NCBI GenBank assembly: GCA_029718625.1
Contig: CM056379.1
Coordinates: 62,895,626 to 62,959,625 of the forward strand
Direction: 5' to 3'
Source: Synaphobranchus kaupii
Taxonomy: Eukaryota > Chordata > Actinopteri > Anguilliformes > Synaphobranchidae
DNA: 64,000 nt
Each line of letters opens with the position of its first letter. Position 1 is the first letter of the stretch. The translations under genes and the position numbers were made by a program. This document shows positions 22,801-31,924 of the stretch, one piece after another. The notes under the pieces are model-generated. The model searched no databases, was not told where the DNA came from, and was given only the letters and a program-made list of their open reading frames with translations.

Positions 22801-23640
22801 CCACACCAACTGCTCGATCTCCCTTTCCCTCCTTCCTTTCTGCTTAGGGGCTGCTCTTCGCCTCTCAGCTACCACTCCAAATCGGCTCCTGCACTCCTCA
22901 TACAGGATGTCTCCCAAGGAGTTAAGCTTGGTTTCCACCCGGCCGCGGAGAGAATGCTCCAGGAGGACCGTGATATCGTTGTCCAGCTTCTGCCAGACTG
23001 CGGGCTCATTAGCTTTTGGCCACTTGATCGCCTGCCTCCGCCCGGGTTCTTTCTTCTCCCTTCTCTGGGATGCTTGCTGGTTGTTGATCGTTGGTGTTCC
23101 GGGTGTGTTTTCGGTGCCACTCTCTAAGGGACTGCTCTCCACCACCGGCCCTTCTGCCTCCTGCCTTCCGTCAGCAGCGTTGGATCCTTCTGCTCTGTGG
23201 TTTGAGACCTGGCTTTTGGTTCCTAGTGTCTGACCTGCGGTTGCAGTGCACTGTTTCTGCTGACCCCTTGCTGTACACCTCTTCTTTCCTTGGTGGATTC
23301 GCAGTCCCCTGAAGGTTGTCACCTTCTCCCACCCACACCTGCATTTCCTCATAATCCTAGAATCTTTGTCCGGTTCCATTCCAGTCGTTGCCGTGAGTTC
23401 TGTCCGTTTTGGCCCTTCTTCCACCCCGCCTCTCGGAGGGCCGTCGGGTTGTTTTTCTTTATTTGTCTTCGTAGTATGTTTGGGTGTCCTTTGCGGGACT
23501 AGTGGGTAGGGTAACTAGCCCCCCACTCCCGGTGCAGACTTTCCTGCGGTCATCCAGTCTTTCCTGGCTGTCTTTCAGTCTTTCCTGAATGCCAACTGCT
23601 CTTTCACAGTAGCCACTGGACCCTGTCCAGGAAAATCAAA
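19815..23640 (-). mobile_element. RLE-type non-LTR retrotransposon (R2 group, Hero-like), near full length
   Basis: A single long ORF (20020-23424) is framed by about 200 bp on each side that are GC-richer than the AT-rich host hAT. Exact ends and target duplication could not be fixed. The single ORF with N-terminal zinc finger, RT, CCHC knuckle and C-terminal restriction-like endonuclease is the architecture of R2/Hero/NeSL-type LINEs. Placement in Hero is my best guess. Confidence 0.65.
20020..23424 (-). CDS. Reverse transcriptase / restriction-like endonuclease polyprotein, intact 1134 aa
   Basis: The protein copies its RNA at a nicked target site. Domains in order: an N-terminal zinc finger with CRCGWEKVTTFRGLRIHQG near residue 28; a basic Lys/Arg-rich stretch (about 190-280); RT with ASAPGPNGVPYKLYKYCPG, VWLDLANAYGSVPHQL and the catalytic FMDDVTTIL near residue 575; a CPLCNTINASLQHILSGC knuckle (CX2CX8HX4C) near 908; and a restriction-like endonuclease with RPDMVLWS and VLLVELTVPWE near 1020-1040. 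There is no stop or frameshift, which is exceptional here. The strongly GC-rich codons differ from the AT-rich surroundings. Possibly recently active. Confidence 0.85.
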   Translation of the reverse strand: MEEGPKRTELTATTGMEPDKDSRIMRKCRCGWEKVTTFRGLRIHQGKKRCTARGQQKQCTATAGQTLGTKSQVSNHRAEGSNAADGRQEAEGPVVESSPLESGTENTPGTPTINNQQASQRREKKEPGRRQAIKWPKANEPAVWQKLDNDITVLLEHSLRGRVETKLNSLGDILYEECRSRFGVVAERRRAAPKQKGRREREIEQLVWRRRQLRKQWRKASQEEKEGLKPLWEEVRKSLSNLRRAERIRQRRRRKEKERSNFFKNPFKHAKQLLEDKRSGKLEITKPELEKHIREQYSDPAKAIPLGSPGYVPRPAPPVIPFNTAPPKLSEVANVVRKARAASAPGPNGVPYKLYKYCPGVRKILWKLLKVAWGKNIIPSEWQRAVTVFIPKEQNSNSISQFRSIALLNVEGKIFFSIMAKRLTSYLTSNSYIDTSCQKAGVPGFPGCVEHSAVIWEQIQRARREKSDLHVVWLDLANAYGSVPHQLINFALEFFHTPNCIKDLVAKYFADLQMCCAHQDFTTGWQQLEVGIAMGCSISPILFIAAFEIILIGARKMAGGVKMPSGQRLPPLRGFMDDVTTILQTAACTTRLLKRMDELVGWARMKIKPSKSRSLSLRKGVRNDYTIFTAGGEEIPLLSKQPIRSLGRSYTAELSDKQVGEAVRKQLADGLARIHRSQLPGKYKVWCYQHVLYHRVMWPLKMSEVPSSTASKLDGLANSFIRKWLGLPRCLSDVGLFGRNTLQLPLHSISLGYKQEKARMVLELRESSDHLVRAAGTQVRTGRRWKAEEEVDQAIARLKHREVVGRVQVGRAGLGRSETPLFWSKASKRERKAMVVTEVARSEQERYTIKAVRQSRQGGWSSWEGIMDRLMTWPDLWKIPQARISFLIRATYNTLPCPQNLHLWFGTEEICPLCNTINASLQHILSGCKTALSQGRYRWRHDAVLKKLAEVAESCRREANIRPAAPARHTIQFARAGENINAPRPSNMGRLLSPGSEWNMKVDLGRQLQFPREIAETSLRPDMVLWSVASKTVLLVELTVPWEGGLETAHERKRAKYSDLAAECREAGWKATICPVEVGCRGFVGSSTSRLLRDLGCTGAGHRRASKELAEEAEKGSFWLWLRRKDTSWGPCNT

Positions 23641-24073
23641 TAATAATAGAGTTGCAAATATCCATAATAATCTACAAGAGATAATTAACACCAACTATAT
23701 ATATATAAAATATTTATCTCATAATGATTCTTGTTAAATCTTTCCACCTGGGAGCCTTTTGACTAAATAAATTATTTTTCTCTTTCTCTACAGAAACAAG
23801 AAATAAGAAATGTGTTTAAATATTGTTATTGTTTTGGTTGTTTTGTTGTTACCTGTTGATCGAATGTGCCTATTCTTAAAATAAATAATTATTTATTTCC
23901 TAATCATTTGAATGGTGTTTTTTTATGGCAATAACAAGTTTAGACGACAAAACCAAAGTAAAGAAACGCGACATTTCGATTTTTGGGACGGTTTACATTC
24001 ACTTTGGGGCGGTTAAAATTGTATTTCGGGACGGTTCCGGGACGGTGGTGAAAAAAGTTAGTCTGGAGCCCTG
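23641..24073. other. Right subterminal part of the hAT
   Basis: It is AT-rich with TATATA runs, then GGGACGG-containing subterminal repeats before the CTG end. No gene is seen. Confidence 0.4.
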
Positions 24074-24084
24074 ATTTCCGGTTT

Positions 24085-25150
24085 TTGAAGATCGGCCAAA
24101 GTTAGCGATATTTTGACCCATGATTGGTCTTAGAATGTCCCCAAGGGATAACTCACATAGCAAGTTGAATTGACCCAATAGGGAGAGCGGCTATTTTTTT
24201 AAAAATTAATTTATTTTATATTTTTATTTTATTATTTTATTTTAGCCTATTGATTCTGCGTTCTCGGTATATTTGATAGCTTCCCGAATGCGGGCCAATT
24301 TATCCGATGGCTGAGAGCCTGCACGATTATCTAAAATAATAATGCCTAGAAACTCGATAACACTAGGCCATTTAAAAGTTTCCTCGGATAGAGGAACGCC
24401 CATTTCATTAAACGTGTTTATTTATTTGTTTTAAACGGTGTAACGCGACGATCCGCCTGGGAGTATGGAAAATCTACCACTAGGAAGTCGTCTAGCAGGT
24501 GTAAGACAGGGCAATTGCAGTTTAAGGAGAATCCAGCAAGTTTTCCGATAATGTACGAAAATAGGGGGACTGCTAGCCTCGACAACCAAAAGTAAGCCTG
24601 ACCGAAAATTTAGGCCTACATTTTTTATTACCCACATGACGCCGACAAATGCCATTGGGATGGATGGAGAGGCATGATTTTTTAAATGCCTCCGTTATGT
24701 CGGCTTTACCGAGCCAAGCTCCTTTACCGGCATGTTTGATAAATTGAATCGCGTGGTCGAGCGGTTGCGTAAACAGGGAAAATGGTTGCGGGGGAATGAT
24801 ACTGTTAATAGCTTGGGCGTAGTTATTATGAGGGGCGGATAAGTCGATTAGGTGCTTTTTTCTGAATATTTACGTGTGGCTGCTCCTATAAGATTGATGC
24901 GAATATTGGAAATGGCGAGCTATCGAACGGCCAATCATATAACCCTTTTCGACCTCTCTGGCAACCAGTTTGTTCACTATTTCGGGTTTGTTTACAGCTG
25001 ATTGAAAATTAGGGAAACCTGAGACTTTATTTTGGAAGGAAAGAAATCCGGCTGAAAGCCCTGAATTAGACCAATTAATAATAATGGACAACAACGAGTT
25101 TAATGCTTCTTCAGAGCTTTTCCCAGCTCTGGGACGTTGACTTTAATCCA
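24085..25150 (-). pseudogene. DIRS/Ngaro-like reverse transcriptase, frameshifted
   Basis: From about 25100 downwards the frames read FPNFQSAVNKPEIVNKLVAR, EVEKGYMIG, then RKYSEK with LIDLSAPHNNYAQAINSIIP, then KGAWLGKADITEAFK (the RT catalytic Asp in DITEAF), LTFGCRG and HLLDDFLVV (the second catalytic box, LLDD, about 24472-24500). The end reads SDKLARIREAIKYTENAE (about 24240-24300). This order and the LIDLSAPHN and LLDDF signatures are those of the DIRS/Ngaro RT. At least two frameshifts break it. RNase H continues beyond the hAT at 17.0-16.7 kb. Confidence 0.8.
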
Positions 25151-27001
25151 AGGCTTTAATCCAAGTGCGAATCTTCCAGCCCCGAAATTGGACCTCTTGC
25201 TCCGCCTACCCACTTGCTTTAAGTTTAAAATCCATGAAAATCAACCATGCGTCAAGAGCATAATGTTGCATAATTAATTGAATTTTGCATCGCAAACGTT
25301 AAACGGTCTGAAATTGATGATTTAATAGCAACTCACCTTTATTAATAGCTACTAGACATCATTTATTAATGCTTATTATACATTACATTAATTTATACCA
25401 CGGCATTGTTGAATACTCGGTTCTGATGGGGTCAATACGCATTCCAAGGTTGTGCATTGATTTTCACCACTGCCTTTTAACAGTGTGTCTTTCGTCCCGC
25501 TCGTGTCTCGCTTGCTTTCAACTTGGCTATCAGCTAAGTCTCGCAAGCATCCCATTCGAACCTATGCTGTCCTTTAGTCCACAGTTGTATTAAGAAAATT
25601 ATGCATGTTTGGAAAATTCAAACATAAACACACTTATACGACCGAAAAACACTTCCGGTTTCGATATTTTACTTTCAGCGGTCAAAATAACTTTGGTCTA
25701 GCACTCCGCAAAAACGGGACGCACATCACTGGTTCTTTGCAGAGTGAAATGATTACACGTGTCACATACTGACTGATCTACGGTATTCGGGTTTCTGTAG
25801 TTTTCGCGAAAATCAATGTTATTCTTTCGTCCCGTGTTTCTTTCGTCCCGGTTCTCCCCTAGTAGTATCCACAAAAAACTACACGCGTAATGTTGCAATG
25901 TGAATTAGGGTTGTCTGCAATCAGTAGTATGCTAGGGTAATATAGCCTACAAATCCCTGGCAATGATACAATTTAGCCGTAATAATGATGAATAGGCTAC
26001 AACACTTAAATTCAACCTGAAAACTATTAGCTAGGTATCCGAGTAGGCTACGCAGATGCAGTAGGCCTACGAGCGCAATTATGTCCCGATAAATTAAAAT
26101 ACCATGCAGGATACAGATCGGCCAACGCAATAACGTGCAAGATATAGAATGTACAATTACATACCAGGTCAACGGTAGGCCTAGTCTTCACATCATTACC
26201 GATTACACACGCAGAACTAGTTACGATAATAGTTGGAGCAGCAGTGCGTTAGGACGTGAACTATGTAGACTAATCATTTGTCACATTTGTTTATTTATTC
26301 ATTTTCTCCCCACTTATGTATCAGCCTCCGTGAACGGCCACGAACCTCTCGTATCAGAAGCCAGCTCAATGATTAGCCTAGTCGGACTACGTCCACGAAG
26401 TATCAGATCTCTTTGGTCTCCCACTTCCAGAACGAGGCAGCGAGTATGCGAACATGACCAACCAATATTCCAGGGCAGGGTGTATGCTTACCGTTTAGGT
26501 TAGCCCAAGGATCATATAAAGGTTACTGTGCGTTTTATACCTCTGAAGCCAATATAGTCTGTTAATGTCAGCTAGCAATCCTGTTGGAAGGTTTTGAATA
26601 CGAGCAATAAGGTCCGGGTTACACGACAAGACACACGCTTTAAATAGCCAGCTTACGCAACGTGAATATCGCCCTTCCTTGTCCGGGAAATGTTTTTTGA
26701 ATATCGCCAGTTTCCATAGCGGACCATAAGCTTAAACGATACTTGCAGTCACTTAGCTTTAGCAACAAATTCAGGAATCCTATTCGTTTTCGCTGACAGT
26801 GTGCAGTCATGCATGCAGGGAAGCAGGTTTCGAATAACCGAATGTTATTTGAATATATCGCCCTTTTCTTTTGTCTAACAGACCATAAAACTTAAGAATA
26901 CAGAGCTTGACATCACTTAGCTTTTACGTAGAATTTTGCAGGATTCCGATTCTTTTTCCCCGGCGTGTAGTAGAACATGCAGGATGTGCAGCGCAGAAGA
27001 T
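25151..27001. other. Upstream part of the Ngaro-like element without recognised gene
   Basis: A gag-like ORF would be expected here on the minus strand, but only short frames of 60-120 residues without known motifs are present. CTTTCGTCCCG-type motifs recur near 25495, 25825 and 25845. I see nothing else to support. Confidence 0.4.
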
Positions 27002-27183
27002 GTTTTTGTGTGCAGCGGGTGTGCTGACAGGGGATCCACCATGGTAGGGCGAGGCGGTTAAATAGACCGCCTTGTTATGTGAATGGACTGATGGGTGAAT
27101 CGTCACTACTCAGCTGAGCTGTCAGCTGATTAACTATGGCCGGGTTTCACTCTCGTGACCTGCCTGAACTGACGCTATGCTCG
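27002..27183 (-). repeat. A1 split direct repeat (5' terminus of the Ngaro-like element)
   Basis: It is nearly identical to 14563-14747. On the minus strand it begins CGAGCATAGCGTCAGTTC after AAT, and contains the TATTTAA box. ATT at 27184-27186 joins it to resumed polymerase coding sequence at 27187. Confidence 0.7.
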
Positions 27184-27939
27184 ATTGGCCCGTACCTGCC
27201 TCCATTGTACTATGGTTTTGATACAATGATGGAAAAGGAGAGGGAGGAATTTATGTCCTGGTATAATAATGTGTCTGGGGGTGTGTTTGACTTTCGAAAA
27301 GAAATGTCAGAGTACTGTCAGAATGACGTTGTTATTTTGCTTGTTATTTTGCTTGTTTGCGGTTTAGGACAGAGGTGCTTGGGAGCACAGGTTTAGACCC
27401 ATTCCAGTGCATTACAATAGCCTCTGTGTGCATGAAACAAAACTTTTTGTCCAAAAACACCATCGCAGTAACATCTCCTGATAATTACATGCAACAGCAG
27501 AAATCATTTTCCACAGCCGCCATTCAATGGTTAGAATATGTGAGTCATTGGGAAAAGTTTTTCATTCAACATGCCTTGAACCGGGGGGAGGTTAAGATGG
27601 GTAACTATTATCTAGATGGGTATTCAGAGGTGGACGGCGTTCTGACAGCTTATGAATTTGCGGGATGTTTATGGCACGGGTGCGCTAAATGTTTTAATTT
27701 AAACACAATTAACCCTCTCACAAAAACAGATTTTGGTTCAATATATCACATATTTCAAGAGAAAATTGACACTCTGTGACGCATTTACAACCTGAATGTT
27801 GTAGTGATGTGGGAGCACGAATGGGTAAGACTTAAATGTGAGAATCTTGAGGTTCAGGAGTTCCTGTGACATCATGACTACCCGGAACGTCTGGAACCTT
27901 GTGATGCTCTGTTTGGCGGTTGAACTAATGCGTTGCACC

Positions 27940-28680
27940 CAGGGCCTGAAACTAACTTTTTGGTCCACCAGCCAATGTGGTGGTTTTTCAAAGTTACCAG
28001 CCACCAATTATTTTCACTAGCCAAAATAAATCAAGGCAAAAAATAACATAGAACAACATTTAAAATACTATATTTCTGCATTTAATGAAACATTTAAAAA
28101 AACGTAACACAGAGGCAGTGAGAGAGACAAGTTCACAGTTCGTCTGAGCTACGATACTTCTTCTTAGCCTGAACAACGTTAACGTTACCGGTTTCGCTGC
28201 CAGCTGTCTCTCTCCTCTCTGTCTCACTGGGTCTTTTAAGCCTTGTGATGTGTCGCCACATACTGCTAACATTAGCTAGATATAATAATGTTAAATCTAG
28301 CTCGGTGTTTCGTAGATATTTTGGCTGCCTCTCTCGTAGCTAAAGCCGGCGTTAAAAATAGCACTTCACTCACTGACTGAGGTAACGTTAGCTAATGTTC
28401 GCGAGACACTCGACAGGGGGGCTCTCAACCGGCTCGGCCAATCATAGCACTGCTGAGAGCAGTCCCAGGTAATTATGGGAGTCGAAGTATTATACATAAT
28501 TGACTGTTGTACTTGAGAAGTTTAGTTAAACTACAAAATCATTCATAACCATGAAAAAAGTGTAATGTCCTGAAGTCCTTTGGCTACCTGCCAAGGTGGC
28601 GGGTGGAATTCGTCAACCCACACACCAACCCGAGTTTCTACCCGCATTTGGCGTGTGGCGGGTGCTAATTTCAGGCCCTG
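27940..28680. mobile_element. Non-autonomous hAT MITE, 741 bp, TSD GTTGCACC
   Basis: The ends CAGGGCCTGAAACTAAC and, inverted, CAGGGCCTGAAATTAGC are matching termini. GTTGCACC flanks both sides (27932-27939 and 28681-28688), a perfect 8-bp duplication. It interrupts the polymerase reading frame, which resumes with LNYKAQEGEQIHYFDFTN. No transposase is encoded. Confidence 0.9.
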
Positions 28681-29956
28681 GTTGCACCTTAACTACAAGG
28701 CTCAAGAAGGTGAACAAATACACTATTTTGATTTCACCAATCTATACCCGTTCGTGAACAAAACTAAAGTTTACCCAACAAATCACCCCATCATCATCTT
28801 CCGTGACTTTGAACCGATCGAAAACTATTTAAATCTGGTCAAAGCCAGGGTATATACCCCAAGAAAACTTACAATACCTGTGTTACTGTACAGAGTCTCT
28901 GGTAATTGAATGTTTCCACTTTGCCGGTCCTGCGCAGAATCTGAGCATCAAGGTGAGTGTGAACATTCTGATGAGTTGCGTTCTCTCACAGGTGTATGGT
29001 GTACCATTGAAATGATTAAAGCTATTGAAAAAGGTTACATCATCGACAAAATTTTAGAAATTTGCAAGATAGGTCCGATTCTCTTTTCAGTGACTACATT
29101 ACGACGCATTTAAAGGGTAAACAAGAAGCGTCAGGATACCCCTCTTGGGTTTCTGATGATTCTGACAAGCATGCCGATGTGCAGAGTTACTGGTAGAAGG
29201 AGGGTGTTTGTTTAGACCCAAACAATATTTCAGTAAACAAAGCCAAGAGACAAATTTCAAAACTGTTTTTAAATAGCCTTTGGGGCAAATTTGGTCAGAG
29301 AAGCAACCAGCCAAACACAAGCTTGATCCATGATCCTGAACAGTTTCTGCAATTCGTGTTTTCAGACGAGTATGACATCTCACACTTTTCATTTCTTACA
29401 GAAGCAGTAGCTCTGGTACAGTGGAAACTTACTAAGTGTTTTCCAAAGTTCCCCAGATACAGCAATGTGTTCATCGCGGCCTTCACCACCGCTTATGCCC
29501 GGCTCAAGCTTAATGATATCATGGATAAAATGCCTGACAGGGTTCTGTACCACGACACAGATTCTGTAATCTTTGTGAGCCGACCGGGTGACTGGATGCC
29601 TTCTCTCTGTGATTTTTTGGGAGAAGAGCTAGACCCCGGTGATCACATTGTTGAATTTGTTTCAGGAGGGCCCAAGACGTACGGTTATAAAACACGGTTA
29701 GGTAAAACATGCATGAAAGTGAAAGGTATAACCCTGCATCATACTAACACGCAAGTTGTCAATCTTTCATCCCTCACAGAATTGGTACAACACTATGTAC
29801 AGAAGCCAGAGGCCCCAGCATGTGAAATTACAACCAACACACAACAAATTGTTAGGAATAAGAGATGATTCTCTCTCAGGAACCGCATAGTTTCTAAAAG
29901 ATTCAGAGTAGTTTACAACAAAAGGGTCCTGCTCCCTGATTTCAAAACCTTGCCAT

Positions 29957-30637
29957 ATGGATTCTAGACAAGTGTTTGGGGGTGAGGGTTTTGACAACCG
30001 CCTTCAACATCCTTTTTCATGCATAATCTCAGGTCCATCAAACAGTGGTAAAAGCGTTTTTGTGAAAACACTGCTCAAAAATGCACAACATCTATTGTTA
30101 ACAGTACCGCAGAACATTGTATGGTTTTATTCGTGCTAGCAACCCATGTATGATGAAGTGCTCTGTAAAATAAAGAATGTACATTTTGTAGAAGGTCTTC
30201 TTGAATCTTTGACTGATTAAGTTTTGCTACCTTTGCACAAAACCAATATGGTAATTGTTGATGACCTTATGCAGTCTGCCAGTTAGAGCTCTGAAATTGA
30301 GAGAGCTTTTACCAAGTATACACACCATAGAAACCTAAGCATCATATATCTTGTTCAGAATCTTTTCTTCCAGGGTCGAAACAGCCGCACAATAAATCTT
30401 AATGCAAACTATATTGTTCTGTTCAAAAATCCAAGAGATAAAATGCAAGTTAATGTTTTGGCATGGCAAATGTACCCCAGACATTCAAAGTTTTTCCTTG
30501 AATGTTTCGATGATGCAACCAGAAAACCTTATAGCTACCTATAGTGGACTTAAAAGAGCAGACGCCTGAGGAATACTGCATCAGAACTGGTTTGTACGCT
30601 CCAGAGAGGCCGGTAGTTTATGTGCTAAAGAAAAAGT
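29957..30637 (+). pseudogene. Polinton genome-packaging ATPase, with in-frame stops
   Basis: The FtsK/HerA-A32-like ATPase of Polintons is thought to pump DNA into capsids. The frame starts MDSRQVFGGEGFDNRLQHPF at 29957 and holds Walker A GPSNSGKS (about 30032-30057). NMVIVDDLMQS (about 30247) is Walker B. YLVQNLFFQGRNSRTINLNA and LYAPERPVVYVLKKK follow near the end. At least four in-frame stops occur (first at about 30137) while the frame otherwise stays aligned, so decay is by point mutation. It follows the polymerase gene by about 90 bp. Confidence 0.85.
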
Positions 30638-30640
30638 AAT

Positions 30641-30979
30641 ATGTCTGTGCGTATTAAACGGAACTGGACGCTTCTAAGAGCCCTATTTGAAGGTAATGCA
30701 CGGCAAAGACGTACCATATTACAGTCTGCTTCTGGTGAACTTATAAACACAATTTGTGAACTAGCTCTCAATGTTTTACACGGCAATATACCCCTAACGG
30801 ATACACAACTGAAAAAAATAAGAAAACAAAAGGTCGGAATTAAACTGCTGGCCAACAAAAAAACATCAATTAGAAAGAAGAGGAAAGTGATTAATCAAAG
30901 GGGCGGTTTCCTTCTGCCTCTACTGAGTGTCACAATACCGTTTCTCACCAGTTTGATAGCGAGTCGCGGCGGCGGTTAA
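30641..30979 (+). CDS. Small basic Polinton protein with C-terminal GGFLLPLL motif (112 aa)
   Basis: The ORF is intact and starts four bases after the ATPase stop. The N-terminal part is helical and charged (ICELALNVLHGNIPLTDTQL); the middle is strongly basic (KKTSIRKKRKVINQRGG). The C-terminus is hydrophobic with a di-glycine (GGFLLPLLSVTIPFL). Proteins of this pattern accompany Polinton/adintovirus-like elements in many animals, and a link to adenovirus core or membrane-active peptides has been suggested. The function is inferred, not shown. Confidence 0.6.
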   Translation: MSVRIKRNWTLLRALFEGNARQRRTILQSASGELINTICELALNVLHGNIPLTDTQLKKIRKQKVGIKLLANKKTSIRKKRKVINQRGGFLLPLLSVTIPFLTSLIASRGGG

Positions 30980-30983
30980 AAAC

Positions 30984-31205
30984 ATGGACCATGCGCAAAA
31001 GATGTTTCTCGTGCCTCAAAGCCAGCTGGATAAATTAAAGAATCTTACTTTTACCCAGGAACCCATCCAACAGACTGTTGAAAATGATTTGGATCAAACC
31101 ATACATAACTTATCAAGGACTGATGTTGGTCCTCATGAGAAGGCAAAACTGTACACGATTGCTCTACAGCGTTTCATAGCGCTGGTCAAAAAAGGTGAAG
31201 CCTAA
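30984..31205 (+). CDS. Small Polinton ORF (73 aa)
   Basis: The ORF is intact, starts 4 bp after the previous stop and ends just before the next ATG, as expected in a polycistronic late block. The sequence MFLVPQSQLDKLKNLTFTQE and VGPHEKAKLYTIALQRFIAL is acidic to neutral and probably helical. Similar short proteins sit in this position in related elements. The function is unknown. Confidence 0.5.
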   Translation: MDHAQKMFLVPQSQLDKLKNLTFTQEPIQQTVENDLDQTIHNLSRTDVGPHEKAKLYTIALQRFIALVKKGEA

Positions 31206-31590
31206 ATGCAACATTTAACCCTATCATTGCCTGTTGAGGGTAGCGATAATGTCAGGACTGATACAACCCGAGTTGAAGATGTCGTACAAAGTGTGCCACC
31301 TAGAAGCCGGAAAAATGGCACGTACGTATTGGATAAAATTTTGAAAGAAGGAAATGCCGCAACGTGGAATGATAAAGGGGAGTTTGTATTTAATGGCGCA
31401 GCTGTAAGTGGCTCGCATATGTTGGATCTAATAAAGAACATAACAGCCCCTCACAAGATTTATGGTGATAGAAGACCCAGGGGTTGGGGTGATTTTATAG
31501 AGGCTATGGTTATGCTTAATATGCCTCTTTCTGTCATTCCTAATCAAAATGTGCGCAGCAAGATAAATCGACACAAAAAAATACCAAATA
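31206..31590 (+). pseudogene. Polinton conserved small protein, 3' end replaced by deletion junction
   Basis: The frame begins 31206 and contains YVLDKILKEGNAATWNDKGE, FNGAAVSGSHMLDLIKNI and GWGDFIEAMVMLNMPLSVI, a pattern of conserved Polinton proteins. After about residue 128 (31590) the plus frame continues only through sequence that is antisense to the major capsid gene, so its natural 3' end is missing. It converges head-on with the capsid fragment, marking a deletion. Confidence 0.55.
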
Positions 31591-31591
31591 C

Positions 31592-31922
31592 CGCAGCCTG
31601 TCCCCCAGTGAAACATCCACCTGGGAAAAAATGGTCGCTATGGGATAATTAATAAGCCCAACCTTGTCAGCGGCAGTAATATTGGCGCCATCTGCATGGG
31701 TTATCTGACATCGTAGGTATAAAAGAGTATTGTTTAAGTCAAGGTAATCTTTGCCATTACCGGCTATATAGAACTCTAGAGGCCCCGTTTCCGAAATGGC
31801 GACAGGGGTGCCACTTCTACGTAGATGCTCTTATCAATGCTTGTTTGTATGTACGGTACAGCAAAAAGGTCCAGTTCTGACTTTATACATTCCTCTGACA
31901 TGTTGCGTTGTATGAAGGCCAT
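31592..31922 (-). pseudogene. Polinton major capsid protein, N-terminal fragment only
   Basis: On the minus strand the frame starts MAFIQRNMSEECIKSELDLF at 31922. It continues YIQTSIDKSIYVEVAPLS and, after a frameshift near 31800, GPLEFYIAGNGKDYLDLNNT, ITHADGANITAADKVGLINY and IFSQVDVSLGDRL. This is the N-terminus of the double-jelly-roll capsid protein known in worms as F54H12.2-like. Only about 110 residues remain of a protein normally several hundred long. Coding similarity ends near 31595 where the plus-strand gene begins. Its start lies 3 bp from the stop of the upstream minor-capsid gene. Confidence 0.75.
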
Positions 31923-31924
31923 TT

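Larger units (their letters stand above)
17159..24073. mobile_element. hAT transposon, 6.9 kb with nested LINE, TSD ATTTCCGG
   Basis: The right end reads, on the minus strand, CAGGGCTCCAGACTAAC and the left end CAAGGCTCGAGACTAAC, so the termini are imperfect inverted repeats. ATTTCCGG flanks both sides (17151-17158 and 24074-24081), the 8-bp duplication typical of hAT. Subterminal GGGACGG/CCGTCCC motifs recur at both ends. No transposase could be recognised in the remaining 3 kb, so it is probably non-autonomous or decayed. An RLE-type LINE is inserted at about 19.8-23.6 kb. Confidence 0.75.
13812..27183 (-). mobile_element. DIRS/Ngaro-like tyrosine-recombinase-type retrotransposon with split direct repeats
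   Basis: Read on the minus strand the order is A1 (27183-27002), internal region with DIRS-type RT and RNase H, B1 (14898-14751), A2 (14747-14563), a 0.6-kb spacer, and B2 (13959-13812). A1/A2 and B1/B2 are nearly identical by eye. The trinucleotide ATT occurs at 13809-13811, 14748-14750 and 27184-27186, that is, at both outer ends and at the B1/A2 junction. This is what circle integration by a tyrosine recombinase predicts, and no longer target duplication is present. The A1-internal-B1A2B2 layout is that of Ngaro-type elements. No recombinase gene was found, so this copy looks non-autonomous. A hAT interrupts the RT/RNase H region. Confidence 0.7.
11157..29868 (+). pseudogene. Polinton protein-primed DNA polymerase B, broken and split by three insertion clusters
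   Basis: The N-terminal region starts MSQRSVDNNLHGLPEVNQ at 11157 and has WLRFNFASLYDVDNYTGFY, then a cysteine/histidine-rich domain (11930-12110: CTFCYTPYTSKHSHSC, then CNVCFCSEC). Exonuclease motifs are FYDFEC (about 12318) and YNSKGYDGYL (about 12472). Later pieces lie at 13597-13811 (KKGHFPHFWNKIENQNY), 27187-27935 (YYGFDTMMEKEREEF, YEFAGCLWHGCAKC) and 28681-29868. Palm motifs are FDFTNLYP (A, about 28727), FLNSLWGKFGQ (B, about 29270) and YHDTDSVIF (C, about 29548). Insertions lie at 12508-13596, 13812-27183 and 27940-28680. Several stops and frameshifts lie outside the insertions, so the gene was decaying anyway. Confidence 0.9.

Noticed and set aside
22136..23233. Long ORFs (about 200-240 codons) antisense or out of frame within the RLE LINE
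   Set aside because: They are shadows of the 1134-codon gene in GC-rich DNA; their compositions are low-complexity and no motif is present.
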